DNA from: an uncultured Methanoregula sp.
GTDB lineage: Archaea > Halobacteriota > Methanomicrobia > Methanomicrobiales > Methanospirillaceae
Direction of reading: 5' to 3'
NCBI RefSeq assembly: GCF_963667735.1
Contig: NZ_OY763919.1
Location: 2,825,518-2,889,517, forward strand
DNA: 64,000 nt
In this document: piece by piece, positions 54,103 through 62,299 of the stretch
Numbering within the stretch: the first letter of the stretch is position 1
Layout of the letters: each line of letters starts with the position of its first letter
Notes under the pieces: model-generated
Told to the model about the DNA's origin: nothing
Seen by the model: only the letters and a program-made list of their open reading frames with translations
Databases searched by the model: none
Translations under genes and position numbers: made by a program

Positions 54103-55184
54103 AACTACGCGAATACGAGGCAAAGAACGTACTGAAAGCCGCCGGGATCCCGGTCCCGGCCGGATTTTTGATCAGGTCGGCAGACGAACTTGCCCCCCAT
54201 CTCGGCGAACTGGGGGATGCGTTTGTCCTGAAGGCGCAGGTGGATGTCGGCGGCCGGGGCAAGGCCGGCGGGATCCTGATGGTGGATGCTTCCACCGGCA
54301 CAAAAGTTGCAAAGGAGCTCTTCGCAAAGCAGATCAAGGGCCTGCCCGTCAAGGAGATCCTGGCCGAGCAGCGGCTGGATATCAGGCACGAATATTATCT
54401 CTCGATAACGGTCGACCGGTCGAGCAAGCAGCCGCTCATCCTCTTCACCGAAGCCGGCGGGGTCGAGATCGAGATCACCGCTCAGGAAAAACCTGACCTG
54501 ATCAAAAAAGTTGTTGCAAATCCCCTCATGAAGGATCTCCCGCCGTTCATGATCCGGGAACTCATCGGAACTGCCCCAAAAGAGATTGGTCCTGTCATCA
54601 ACAAACTCTACCGGATTTTTATCGAGAAAGACGCCCTTCTTGCCGAGATCAACCCGCTCGTCACAACACCGGGCGGGGTCTTTGCCGCTGACGCCAAGAT
54701 CATCGTGGACGATAATGCGCTCGGCCGGCAGGGCATAACCGTCAACCGCGATCTCTCGGAACGCGAACGGGAAGCCGAGAAGCACGGGTTCTCCTATGTT
54801 GAACTCGACGGCGCCATAGGAGTCATCGGAAACGGCGCCGGGCTCACCATGGCAACCCTCGACCTCATCGAGTTCTATGGCGGGAAGGCTGCCAACTTCC
54901 TTGACGTGGGCGGCGGGGCCGAGAGCGAACGGGTAATGAATGCGGTCCGGCTCGTTGCAAGCGTCCCGTCCGTCAAAGTCATCGTGGTCAACCTCCTTGG
55001 CGGCATCACCAAGTGCGATGAGGTTGCAAAGGGAATCATCGCTGCAGGAATCTCGCAGAAAGTGATTGTCCGGCTCGCCGGCACGAACGAGGCCGAGGGC
55101 AGGAGGCTCCTTGCCGAGAAGAACTACGAGATGCTGGATACGATGGATCTTGTTGTAAAAAAAGCAGTGCAGGTGACCTCATGA
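54099..55184 (+). CDS. sucC: Succinyl-CoA synthetase, beta subunit
   Basis: The product is 361 aa with an N-terminal ATP-grasp domain (KLREYEAKNVLKAAGIPVPAG, VLKAQVDVGGRGKAGGI) and a C-terminal CoA-ligase domain (GNGAGLTMATLDLIEFYGGKAANFLDVGGGA). The enzyme makes succinyl-CoA from succinate, CoA and ATP in the reductive direction, feeding KorABCD. ATG 54099 overlaps korC by 4 nt; the longer frame is inside korC. Confidence 0.95.
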   Translation: MKLREYEAKNVLKAAGIPVPAGFLIRSADELAPHLGELGDAFVLKAQVDVGGRGKAGGILMVDASTGTKVAKELFAKQIKGLPVKEILAEQRLDIRHEYYLSITVDRSSKQPLILFTEAGGVEIEITAQEKPDLIKKVVANPLMKDLPPFMIRELIGTAPKEIGPVINKLYRIFIEKDALLAEINPLVTTPGGVFAADAKIIVDDNALGRQGITVNRDLSEREREAEKHGFSYVELDGAIGVIGNGAGLTMATLDLIEFYGGKAANFLDVGGGAESERVMNAVRLVASVPSVKVIVVNLLGGITKCDEVAKGIIAAGISQKVIVRLAGTNEAEGRRLLAEKNYEMLDTMDLVVKKAVQVTS

Positions 55185-56059
55185 TTTACGGTGACAGGAA
55201 CACAGGAGTCCTTGTGCAGGGCGCAACCGGCAAGCAGGGCGAGTTTCATATCGGCCTGATGAATGCTTATGCAAAGCAGGTCGGGGGCAGGGGAGTTGTT
55301 GCCGGTGTCACCCCGGGGAAGGGCGGCCAGCAGGTGCACGGCGTCCCGGTGTACAACACCGTGAAGGAGGCGATGAAGTACCATGACATCGGGGCTTCCG
55401 TCATCTTCGTTCCCGCCGGTGCAGCAGCCGATGCGATCATGGAGGAAGCCAATGCCGGTATCACCACCATTGTCTGCATCACCGAGCACATGCCGGTGCA
55501 GGACTCGATGAAGGCGATCGCCTACGCGAGGATGGAAGGGGCGAGCGTGATCGGCCCCAACTGCCCCGGGCTCCTCTCGCCCGGCGAAGTGAAGATGGGG
55601 ATCATGCCGGCCGGTCTCTTCACGCGGGGGAACGTTGGCGTCATCTCCCGGTCAGGCACGCTGACCTACGAGGTCGTGGACGAGCTCACCCGGGCCGGCA
55701 TCGGCCAGAGCACGGTGGTCGGGATCGGCGGCGACCCGGTCATCGGCCAGACATTCAGGGATGTCCTTGAACGCTTCGAGAAAGATCCCGAGACAAAAGC
55801 GGTCGTGCTTGTCGGTGAAGTGGGCGGCAACCTGGAGGAAGAAGGAGCAAAGTCCACCGATCTCCCGATCGTCTCCTACATTGCCGGAGTATCGGCACCT
55901 CCGGACAAGCGGATGGGCCATGCCGGCGCAATTGTCGAAGGCGGCGAGGGCGATGCCCGGTCCAAGATTGCCCGGCTGAAAAAGCACGGCGTGCCGGTAG
56001 CCTCCCGGGTCTCCGAGATCCCGGAGATGGTCCGGGACCTGTTCCGGTGCCGGTGCTAA
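55181..56059 (+). CDS. sucD: Succinyl-CoA synthetase, alpha subunit
   Basis: The product is 292 aa. It has the CoA-binding VLVQGATGKQGEFH region, VIGPNCPGLLSPGEVKMGIMP, GVISRSGTLTYEV and the phosphorylated His in KRMGHAGAIVEGGEG. It overlaps sucC by 4 nt and ends the korDABC-sucCD operon. Family length is normal. Confidence 0.95.
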   Translation: MIYGDRNTGVLVQGATGKQGEFHIGLMNAYAKQVGGRGVVAGVTPGKGGQQVHGVPVYNTVKEAMKYHDIGASVIFVPAGAAADAIMEEANAGITTIVCITEHMPVQDSMKAIAYARMEGASVIGPNCPGLLSPGEVKMGIMPAGLFTRGNVGVISRSGTLTYEVVDELTRAGIGQSTVVGIGGDPVIGQTFRDVLERFEKDPETKAVVLVGEVGGNLEEEGAKSTDLPIVSYIAGVSAPPDKRMGHAGAIVEGGEGDARSKIARLKKHGVPVASRVSEIPEMVRDLFRCRC

Positions 56060-56164
56060 GGAAACGCCAATCTTTTTTCCGGTTGTTTCGGTCCTTTATT
56101 GTTTACCCGCAGCCGGTTCCAACGATGTGATAATCAGAATTTTTATGAACCAGTATTGACGATT

Positions 56165-56266
56165 ATGTCAAACAGGCAATCGCGCTTCACAATGCTCTGG
56201 CAGTACAGCCGGATACATCTCTTCCGGTACCCAGGCAGTTCCGGTAACCAGAAGGCCCACCCATGA
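56165..56266 (+). CDS. Possible 33-aa leader peptide before the histidine kinase
   Basis: ATG 56165 to TGA 56264-56266, 33 codons, ending as ATGA exactly on the kinase start at 56263. A TATA-like TTTTTATGA (56140-56148) lies about 20-25 nt before this ATG, as expected for a leaderless message, whereas the kinase ATG would otherwise have a leader of about 95 nt. The peptide is basic and aromatic (begins MSNRQSRFTMLWQYSR). It could couple translation of the kinase; it is equally possible that the frame is fortuitous. Confidence 0.35.
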   Translation: MSNRQSRFTMLWQYSRIHLFRYPGSSGNQKAHP

Positions 56267-57972
56267 TCCTCCAGTTCACACCCTACATCCTCATCCTGCT
56301 CATCTCGGGATTCGTATCAGCCGGGCTCACGATGATCGGATGGAACAACCGTGCCCTCCCGGTTGCCAGGCCGTTCATCCTCCTGATGGCAGCCGAGACC
56401 GTCTGGCTCTTCGGGTCAGCCCTGGAGATGATGAGTACCCAGCTGGATACCGTCCTCTTTCTCAACAATATCGAATACCCGGCCATGATGACGGTGCCGG
56501 TTGCCCTGCTCCTTGTCTCGCTCATCTATTCAGGCAGGGAACATTATCTTACAAAAAAGACGATCCCGCTCTTCTTCATTGTCCCTGCGCTGGTCTGCCT
56601 GCTGGTCTTCACCAATCCCTGGCATTACCTCTATTACACAGGCTTCCATGCTGAGACTCCCGGGAGTGCAGTGGTCTGGGTGTACGAACACGGGCCGCTG
56701 TTCTGGATCATGTTCGCGTACAATTACCTGATCGGCTCTCTCGCCCTTCTCCTTGTTGCAGGCCGCCTCTTCTCCCGCAATGATTTCTTCCGCCGGCAGA
56801 CGATAATCATAGTCCTTGCAGCCTGCATTCCTTTTCTCTTCAACCTGGCCTATGTCCTCCGCCTGGCCCCGTTCCCGGATTATGACCTCACGCAGGTTGC
56901 GTTCCTCCTGACCGGTATCGTCCTTGCGGTCGGTCTGCTGCGATACCAGCTCTTCTCTGCGATCCCGGTTGCGTACTCACGGGTCTTTGCCACGATCAGC
57001 GACGGGGTGTTTGTTCTTGACAGCCAGTTCAGGGTTCTCGATCTCAATCCCGCAGCAGAACGGATTGCAGGAATGAAACCCCACCTGGCCGTAAGCCGTA
57101 AACTCCGATCGATCCTCCCGGCAGTCTCTTTAATCCTTGAAAACCCGGCCCCGGATCCGGAGAAATGGCAGGGCGAGGCGATGCTTATCCTGGATGAGCA
57201 GCCCCGTCATTTCGATATCCATCTGACCCCGCTTGACGCGGAAGGGACCGGGTCCAAAGGATACCTGTGCATCTTCCATGATGTGACCGGCCGCAAGCAG
57301 GCCGAACTCTCGCTCGTGACAGCCAACCGGAAGATCAACCTCCTCACCCGGATCACGCGTCATGATATCGAGAACAAGCTGATGATCCTGCATGGCTTCA
57401 ATGTGCTCCTGAAAAAATCCTCCCTCACACCTGCCCAGAACGAGTACCTGGACCGGCAGGAGACCGCCCTGAATGCTATGCGGGAACAGATCGCGTTTAC
57501 ACGGAAATACCAGCAGCTCGGGGTCCAGGCGCCGGTCTGGCAGGATGCCGATGCCATAGTCAGGACCGCCAAGACCCAGGTCTTCTTCAACAGGATCCGG
57601 TTCTCCTGCACGGTCGAGCCGGTCGAGATCCTTGCCGACCAGATGCTCGAACGGGTCTTCTACAACCTTCTGGACAATGCCATGAGGTATGGCGGTGAGC
57701 GGATGACCGAGGTCCGGGTAACCTCCCGCAGGGAGGGAGCTTCTTTTGTTCTTGTTATTGAGGATGACGGAGAAGGGATCTCCGGGGCGGACCGGCCGCA
57801 ACTGTTCGAGCAGGGCTTTGGTAAAAATACCGGTCTGGGTCTCTTTCTCTCGCGGGAGATCCTCGCCATCACGGATATCGCGATCGATGAGAAGAGCAGC
57901 GCCGGCAGCGGAGCCCGGTTTGAGATCCGGGTCCCCCCGGGGAAATTCCGGATCGCTGACCGCAGGGAATGA
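56263..57972 (+). CDS. Membrane sensor histidine kinase (N-terminal 7TM, PAS, kinase)
   Basis: The product is 569 aa, a close paralogue in layout of the kinase at 16796-18508, with the phospho-acceptor at the same residue number (H367 in ITRHDIENK). About seven helices fill residues 1-225, a PAS domain (VFVLDSQFRVLDLNPAAERIAG) follows, then N-box YNLLDNAMRYGGE, G1 EDDGEGISG and G2 GKNTGLGLFLSREILA. No regulator gene is adjacent. The input signal is unknown; the many Tyr/Trp in the membrane part resemble other N-terminal 7TM archaeal kinases. Confidence 0.9.
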   Translation: MILQFTPYILILLISGFVSAGLTMIGWNNRALPVARPFILLMAAETVWLFGSALEMMSTQLDTVLFLNNIEYPAMMTVPVALLLVSLIYSGREHYLTKKTIPLFFIVPALVCLLVFTNPWHYLYYTGFHAETPGSAVVWVYEHGPLFWIMFAYNYLIGSLALLLVAGRLFSRNDFFRRQTIIIVLAACIPFLFNLAYVLRLAPFPDYDLTQVAFLLTGIVLAVGLLRYQLFSAIPVAYSRVFATISDGVFVLDSQFRVLDLNPAAERIAGMKPHLAVSRKLRSILPAVSLILENPAPDPEKWQGEAMLILDEQPRHFDIHLTPLDAEGTGSKGYLCIFHDVTGRKQAELSLVTANRKINLLTRITRHDIENKLMILHGFNVLLKKSSLTPAQNEYLDRQETALNAMREQIAFTRKYQQLGVQAPVWQDADAIVRTAKTQVFFNRIRFSCTVEPVEILADQMLERVFYNLLDNAMRYGGERMTEVRVTSRREGASFVLVIEDDGEGISGADRPQLFEQGFGKNTGLGLFLSREILAITDIAIDEKSSAGSGARFEIRVPPGKFRIADRRE

Positions 57973-58100
57973 TTTCTGCCTGCTATTTTGATTCTCAAAA
58001 ACCTTGGGTGACAGCGTCCTTGTAAATCCCAAAGAATTCCGGGCGGATACCAGGGGATCGATCCGTTCCATACCATTTAAATATTTCAATCCCCAACGAA

Positions 58101-58116
58101 TTGACTGACTAGTCAA
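58101..58116 (+). promoter_or_regulatory. TetR-type operator at the aldo/keto reductase promoter
   Basis: TTGACT (58101-58106), four bases, AGTCAA (58111-58116), with the inner TGACTAGTCA also a perfect palindrome. A TATA-like TTTAAATAT lies at 58076-58084, so the palindrome covers the expected transcription start. A TetR-family gene is the second gene of the operon, which fits autoregulation by a repressor released by its ligand. Confidence 0.7.
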
Positions 58117-58137
58117 TTTACAAAACGGAGATCTCTC

Positions 58138-59379
58138 ATGTTATACCGAACAGTCCCAAAAACCGGCGACAAACTCTCGATCCTCGGCTTCGGGTGCATG
58201 CGCTACCCGTCCAACCGGACCGGGGGGGTTGACGAGGAACGCACGATCCGGCAGATCCGGCAGGCCATTGACGGCGGGGTCAATTATCTTGACACAGCAC
58301 CGGTCTACCACATGGGGAAGAGCGAACCGGTGCTGGCAAAGGCGCTGGCCGATGGTTATCGCGAGAAAGTCCGGATCGCAACCAAGCTGCCCCACTGGTC
58401 GGTCTTCGAGCGGGAGGATATGGACCGGATCCTCGACACCCAGCTCAGAACGCTCCGGACCGATCACATCGATTACTACCTGCTCCACAGCATCAGCAGG
58501 AGCAGTTTTGAGAGCATGAAGAGCCTCGGGATCTTCGGGTTCCTCGATTCGGCAAAGAAGGACGGGAGGATCCGGCAGGCCGGCTTCTCCACGCACGCGA
58601 ACAACGCGGTCTTCCGCGAGATCGTGGATGCCTACGCCTGGGACTTCTGCCAGATCCAGTACAATTATCTTGACGAGCACAACCAGGCAGGAAAAGACGG
58701 GCTCGAATATGCGGCAGGAAAAGATCTGGCGGTGATGATCATGGAACCCCTCCGGGGCGGCAACCTGGCCGGCCGGGTGCCGGACTCGATCCAGGCAATC
58801 TGGGACAAGGCACCCGTGAAGCGATCGCCCGCCGAATGGGCGCTCCGCTGGGTCTGGAACCACCCGGAAGTGACCGTTGTCCTCTCCGGCATGAACGACG
58901 AGGCGCACATTGAAGAGAATCTCAGGGCCGCAGAGACGGCGCTCCCCGACTCGCTGACCGGGGAGGAACTCGCAACAATCAGTAGGGCCCGCGATGAGTA
59001 CCGGCGCCTCATGAAAGTCGGGTGCACGGGCTGCGGGTACTGCATGCCCTGCCCGGCGGGCGTGGACATCCCCGGCTGTTTTGCAAGTTACAACAGCCAT
59101 GCCCTCTTTCCCCATGACCGGAGTGTGAAATTCCATTATATCGGGCAGCACGGGGGCCTCATGGGAGAGAAATCCTCGGCCGGGCTCTGCCGGCAGTGCG
59201 GCAGATGCACGAAAGCCTGCCCGCAGCACCTGCCCATTCCGTTACTGATGAAAGACGTGGCCCGGGATATGGAGGGGATGATGAACGTGGTGGTGCCGGT
59301 TCTCCGGGGCGGGATCTGGTGCATGAATAAATTCGGCCGGATCCGCCGGGCGATTACGGGTGACAAGTCCCATGCCTGA
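58138..59379 (+). CDS. Aldo/keto reductase with C-terminal ferredoxin-like domain
   Basis: The product is 413 aa. Residues 1-290 are an aldo/keto reductase barrel: LGFGCMRYPSN, NYLDTAPVYHMGKSE (catalytic Asp and Tyr), IATKLPHWS (Lys) and DYYLLHSISR (His). Residues 295-413 carry Cys sets CTGCGYCMPCPAGVDIPGC and CRQCGRCTKACP for iron-sulfur clusters. Such fused reductases are common in anaerobes and may take electrons from ferredoxin. It is the first gene behind a TetR operator; the start follows a GGAG ribosome site. Substrate unknown. Confidence 0.92.
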   Translation: MLYRTVPKTGDKLSILGFGCMRYPSNRTGGVDEERTIRQIRQAIDGGVNYLDTAPVYHMGKSEPVLAKALADGYREKVRIATKLPHWSVFEREDMDRILDTQLRTLRTDHIDYYLLHSISRSSFESMKSLGIFGFLDSAKKDGRIRQAGFSTHANNAVFREIVDAYAWDFCQIQYNYLDEHNQAGKDGLEYAAGKDLAVMIMEPLRGGNLAGRVPDSIQAIWDKAPVKRSPAEWALRWVWNHPEVTVVLSGMNDEAHIEENLRAAETALPDSLTGEELATISRARDEYRRLMKVGCTGCGYCMPCPAGVDIPGCFASYNSHALFPHDRSVKFHYIGQHGGLMGEKSSAGLCRQCGRCTKACPQHLPIPLLMKDVARDMEGMMNVVVPVLRGGIWCMNKFGRIRRAITGDKSHA

Positions 59380-59947
59380 CCCGGTCAGCGACAAGCAGGA
59401 GGCAATTCTCGACACGGCCCTCCGGCTCTTTACCGAGCGCGGTTTCTTCGGGACGCCGACTTCGATGATCTCAAAGGAGGCCGGTGTTGCAACCGGGACC
59501 CTCTTCTTTTATTTTAAGACAAAGGAAGATCTCATCGATACCCTTTACCGCAGGATCAAGGCCGAGGCAGCAACCGCAATGTGCCAGGGCCTTGAGAAGG
59601 AGAAGACTGCCCGGGACCGGCTCCGCCGCATTGGCCGCAATGCGATAGCCTGGGGGACCGAGTACCCGGAAAAGATGAAGTTCATGGAGCAGTTCGCCCA
59701 CTCATCCTTTGTCTCGACAACTGCCCAGGAGGAGGGCATGTCCCGGTTCCTCTTCCTGCAGGATCTCGTTGTGGACGGGATCCGGGAAGGCACGATCCGT
59801 AAGTGTGACCCGCAGCTTGTGATCTTCATGATGGCCTCGGCTATGTCGGGGCTGATCGCACGGGTTGCTGCTGCGAAGACAAAAAAAGAGAAGGACGAGA
59901 TCATCAGCCAGGGCCTTGACCTGGTCTGGAGCGGGCTGAAAGCATGA
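59372..59947 (+). CDS. TetR-family transcriptional repressor
   Basis: The product is 191 aa. The N-terminal helix-turn-helix is typical (ILDTALRLFTERGFFGTPTSMISKEAGVATGTLFFYFKTKEDL), and the rest is the helical ligand-binding domain. ATG 59372 overlaps the aldo/keto reductase stop by 8 nt; a GTG at 59360 is less likely. It probably represses the operon through the TTGACT-N4-AGTCAA palindrome at 58101. The downstream transporter suggests a small toxic or hydrophobic ligand. Confidence 0.92.
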   Translation: MPDPVSDKQEAILDTALRLFTERGFFGTPTSMISKEAGVATGTLFFYFKTKEDLIDTLYRRIKAEAATAMCQGLEKEKTARDRLRRIGRNAIAWGTEYPEKMKFMEQFAHSSFVSTTAQEEGMSRFLFLQDLVVDGIREGTIRKCDPQLVIFMMASAMSGLIARVAAAKTKKEKDEIISQGLDLVWSGLKA

Positions 59948-60002
59948 ACCGGGGTGCGGATATGATGGATGACCATGAAGGAAACGTTGTGGGAGTGAAT
60001 AG

Positions 60003-60728
60003 ATGTCAGTGATACTGGAAGCAAAAGATCTTTCAAAATTGTATGGCGAGGTGACGGCAGTGAACCATGTCTCCCTTGCAGTGAAGGAAGGAGCGCTCTT
60101 CGGCCTCCTGGGCCCGAACGGCTCCGGCAAGACCACGATCATCAAGATGCTGACCGGCCAGACCCGGCCAAGCTCGGGATCAGCGAGCGTGCTCGGGCTG
60201 GATGTTACCGCAGACCCGATCGGGGTCCGGGCCCGGGTGGGGATCATTCCCGAGCAGGAGACTCCCCCGAGTTTCCTCACTGCCCGCGAATACCTTGACT
60301 TTGTCGGGGCGGTAAGGAAGATCCCCGACATTGATGAAAAGGCGGACTGGTGGTTCGATTTCCTGGAGTTTGGGGACAAGAAGAACGTGCTCTGCAAGGA
60401 TCTCTCGCGGGGCACCCGGCAGAAGCTGATGTTTGCCCAGGCCTTCATCCACGAACCGGCGCTCGCCCTCATCGATGAGCCTTTAATCAACTTCGATCCC
60501 ATCATGCAGGATCTTGTCAAGGACTATCTTGCCGGGTACGTGAAGAAGAAAAAGACCATCTTCATCTCCACCCATATCCTGGAAGTTGCCGAGGAGATCT
60601 GCTCGGAGTTTGCCATCCTGCACAAGGGCAACCTGCTCCATACCGGCCCGGTGGCAGACCTGACTGCAAGAAACGAACACCTTGCCTCGTTCTTCCTCTC
60701 GCTTGTCCGGAAGGATCGCCATGCTTGA
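60003..60728 (+). CDS. ABC transporter ATP-binding protein
   Basis: The product is 241 aa. Walker A GLLGPNGSGKTTIIKML, Q-loop region IIPEQETPPSFLTAREYLDF, a signature with an unusual sequence (LSRGTRQKLMFAQAF), Walker B LALIDEPLINFDP and switch His in STHILEVAEEIC are all present. It is an ABC-2-type exporter ATPase. A GGGAGTGA ribosome site precedes ATG 60003. The permease gene overlaps its end by 8 nt. Confidence 0.94.
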   Translation: MSVILEAKDLSKLYGEVTAVNHVSLAVKEGALFGLLGPNGSGKTTIIKMLTGQTRPSSGSASVLGLDVTADPIGVRARVGIIPEQETPPSFLTAREYLDFVGAVRKIPDIDEKADWWFDFLEFGDKKNVLCKDLSRGTRQKLMFAQAFIHEPALALIDEPLINFDPIMQDLVKDYLAGYVKKKKTIFISTHILEVAEEICSEFAILHKGNLLHTGPVADLTARNEHLASFFLSLVRKDRHA

Positions 60729-62127
60729 ACTCTTCAGAAACATGGCAAAAGAGGAGTGGCGGATGCACTCCACGATGTTCGGGAGCCTCTCCTTTGCGCT
60801 CTTCCCGGTGATGATCTTCGGGATCGCTTTTATGAGTTCGTTCCTCTTGCCGCTCCTGCGGACAAGCATGCCTGCCGGCAACATCGCGCTCATGACCCAT
60901 GCCAGTTTTCTTATGCTCGGGTTCATGGTCGGGGCGTTCGGCCTGCTCGGGAACGAGGTGATGAACAGGAGATTCGGGCAGGCAAGCCTTCTCGCCTACT
61001 CTGCCCGGAGCCTGCCGCTCTCCGGCCGGTTCATCTTTGCGAACTTCGTAGTCAAAGACCTCGTCTACTACTTCTTCCTCTGGGTCTTCCCGTTCGGCTT
61101 CGGGTACATCCTTGCATCGCCATTCATCGGTGTGCCCCTTGCAGGAGCCCTGCTCCTCCTCCTGACGCTGACCCTCTCGTTCCTCTTCGGCCTCTGCATC
61201 GTCTTCTTCCTCTCGACCGTCTATGCCCGGTCCCGTGCCCTGCTCTGGCTGCTCGTGCTCATCCTCGGGGCCGGTTGCGGTACCTTCCTTGCACTCACCG
61301 GCACGAACCCGGCTCTCTTCTTCCCGCCGCTCCTGCTCTACTTTGCGTTCTCGTGGCCGGCATTCATCCTCTCGACGGCGGTCCTCATCATCCTGTTTGC
61401 AGTATCGGTAGTCCTCTTCGACCCGCAGGAGACTGAAAAGAGCAGGGAAGTGAAGAATTCCTTTTCCCCGCTCCTCTCGAAGTTCTCGTTCCTGCCCAAC
61501 CCGCCCCTTGCCGCAAAGGACATGATCGACCTGTACCGGAGCGGGAGCATTGTCGGCCAGACCCTCTTCTCGTTTGTCATCCCGCTGGCGGTCATCTGGT
61601 TCTTCCTCTCGCTCTTAGGCCCGTACCTTCCCTCCCACGGACTCATCTTCATGTTCGCCATCATAGCAGGAGTCATTGCCTCGACCATGTACACGTGGGT
61701 CACGATGTTCGACAGCTTCGGGCCGTATGCCTGCCTGCCTGTTGCGGTCAGCACGCTGATTACCGGGAAAGTTACCACGTTCTCGATCCTGCAGATCGTT
61801 CCTGCAATCTTCATTGCAGTTGTGTCAGTCCTTGCCGGGGAGACTGCGAACCTTGTTCCTGCAGTCGTGCTCTGCCTGGCGGTATCCTTCTATGCAGCCG
61901 GCGCGATGGTATGGCTGACCGGCCTCTCCCCGAACGTGCTCGTATACGATGTAAAAGTCCTCTTCGTCTATCTTGTCCTGGTCGGAATCGCCCTGACGCT
62001 CTTCACGGCGGTTGCATTTGCAAATCCCATCTATGCCATCTCATCCCTGCTCCTCATCGTGCCGGCCTGGCTGTTTGTCCGGAAAGCCAAAGTGAAATGG
62101 GATGCCGTTGACCCGGCAGGATTCTGA
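60721..62127 (+). CDS. ABC-2-type transporter permease
   Basis: The 468-aa polytopic protein has about twelve hydrophobic segments and a charged middle loop. No substrate motif is seen. ATG 60721 overlaps the ATPase stop. A run of eight T at 62133-62140 directly after the stop provides termination. It is the last gene of the TetR-controlled operon, which therefore seems to encode detoxification by reduction and export; this is inference from context. Confidence 0.85.
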   Translation: MLELFRNMAKEEWRMHSTMFGSLSFALFPVMIFGIAFMSSFLLPLLRTSMPAGNIALMTHASFLMLGFMVGAFGLLGNEVMNRRFGQASLLAYSARSLPLSGRFIFANFVVKDLVYYFFLWVFPFGFGYILASPFIGVPLAGALLLLLTLTLSFLFGLCIVFFLSTVYARSRALLWLLVLILGAGCGTFLALTGTNPALFFPPLLLYFAFSWPAFILSTAVLIILFAVSVVLFDPQETEKSREVKNSFSPLLSKFSFLPNPPLAAKDMIDLYRSGSIVGQTLFSFVIPLAVIWFFLSLLGPYLPSHGLIFMFAIIAGVIASTMYTWVTMFDSFGPYACLPVAVSTLITGKVTTFSILQIVPAIFIAVVSVLAGETANLVPAVVLCLAVSFYAAGAMVWLTGLSPNVLVYDVKVLFVYLVLVGIALTLFTAVAFANPIYAISSLLLIVPAWLFVRKAKVKWDAVDPAGF

Positions 62128-62132
62128 TCAAA

Positions 62133-62140
62133 TTTTTTTT
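62133..62140 (+). terminator. Poly-T terminator of the TetR operon
   Basis: Eight consecutive T five bases after the permease stop, without a strong hairpin, as usual for archaeal transcription termination. Confidence 0.6.
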
Positions 62141-62299
62141 CCGTATTCCGGACAACGAAAGCCCGGCCAGCAGATCGTTCGGTCATTCTTTGGAATGCAG
62201 CGTCCGGGCAGATCCCGTTTGCTGACGGGAACGGGGGATACGCCGGGCAGTTCCTGCAAGTGTTTATTGTCTTTGCCTCCCAACCGTTAGGTCCATAGC

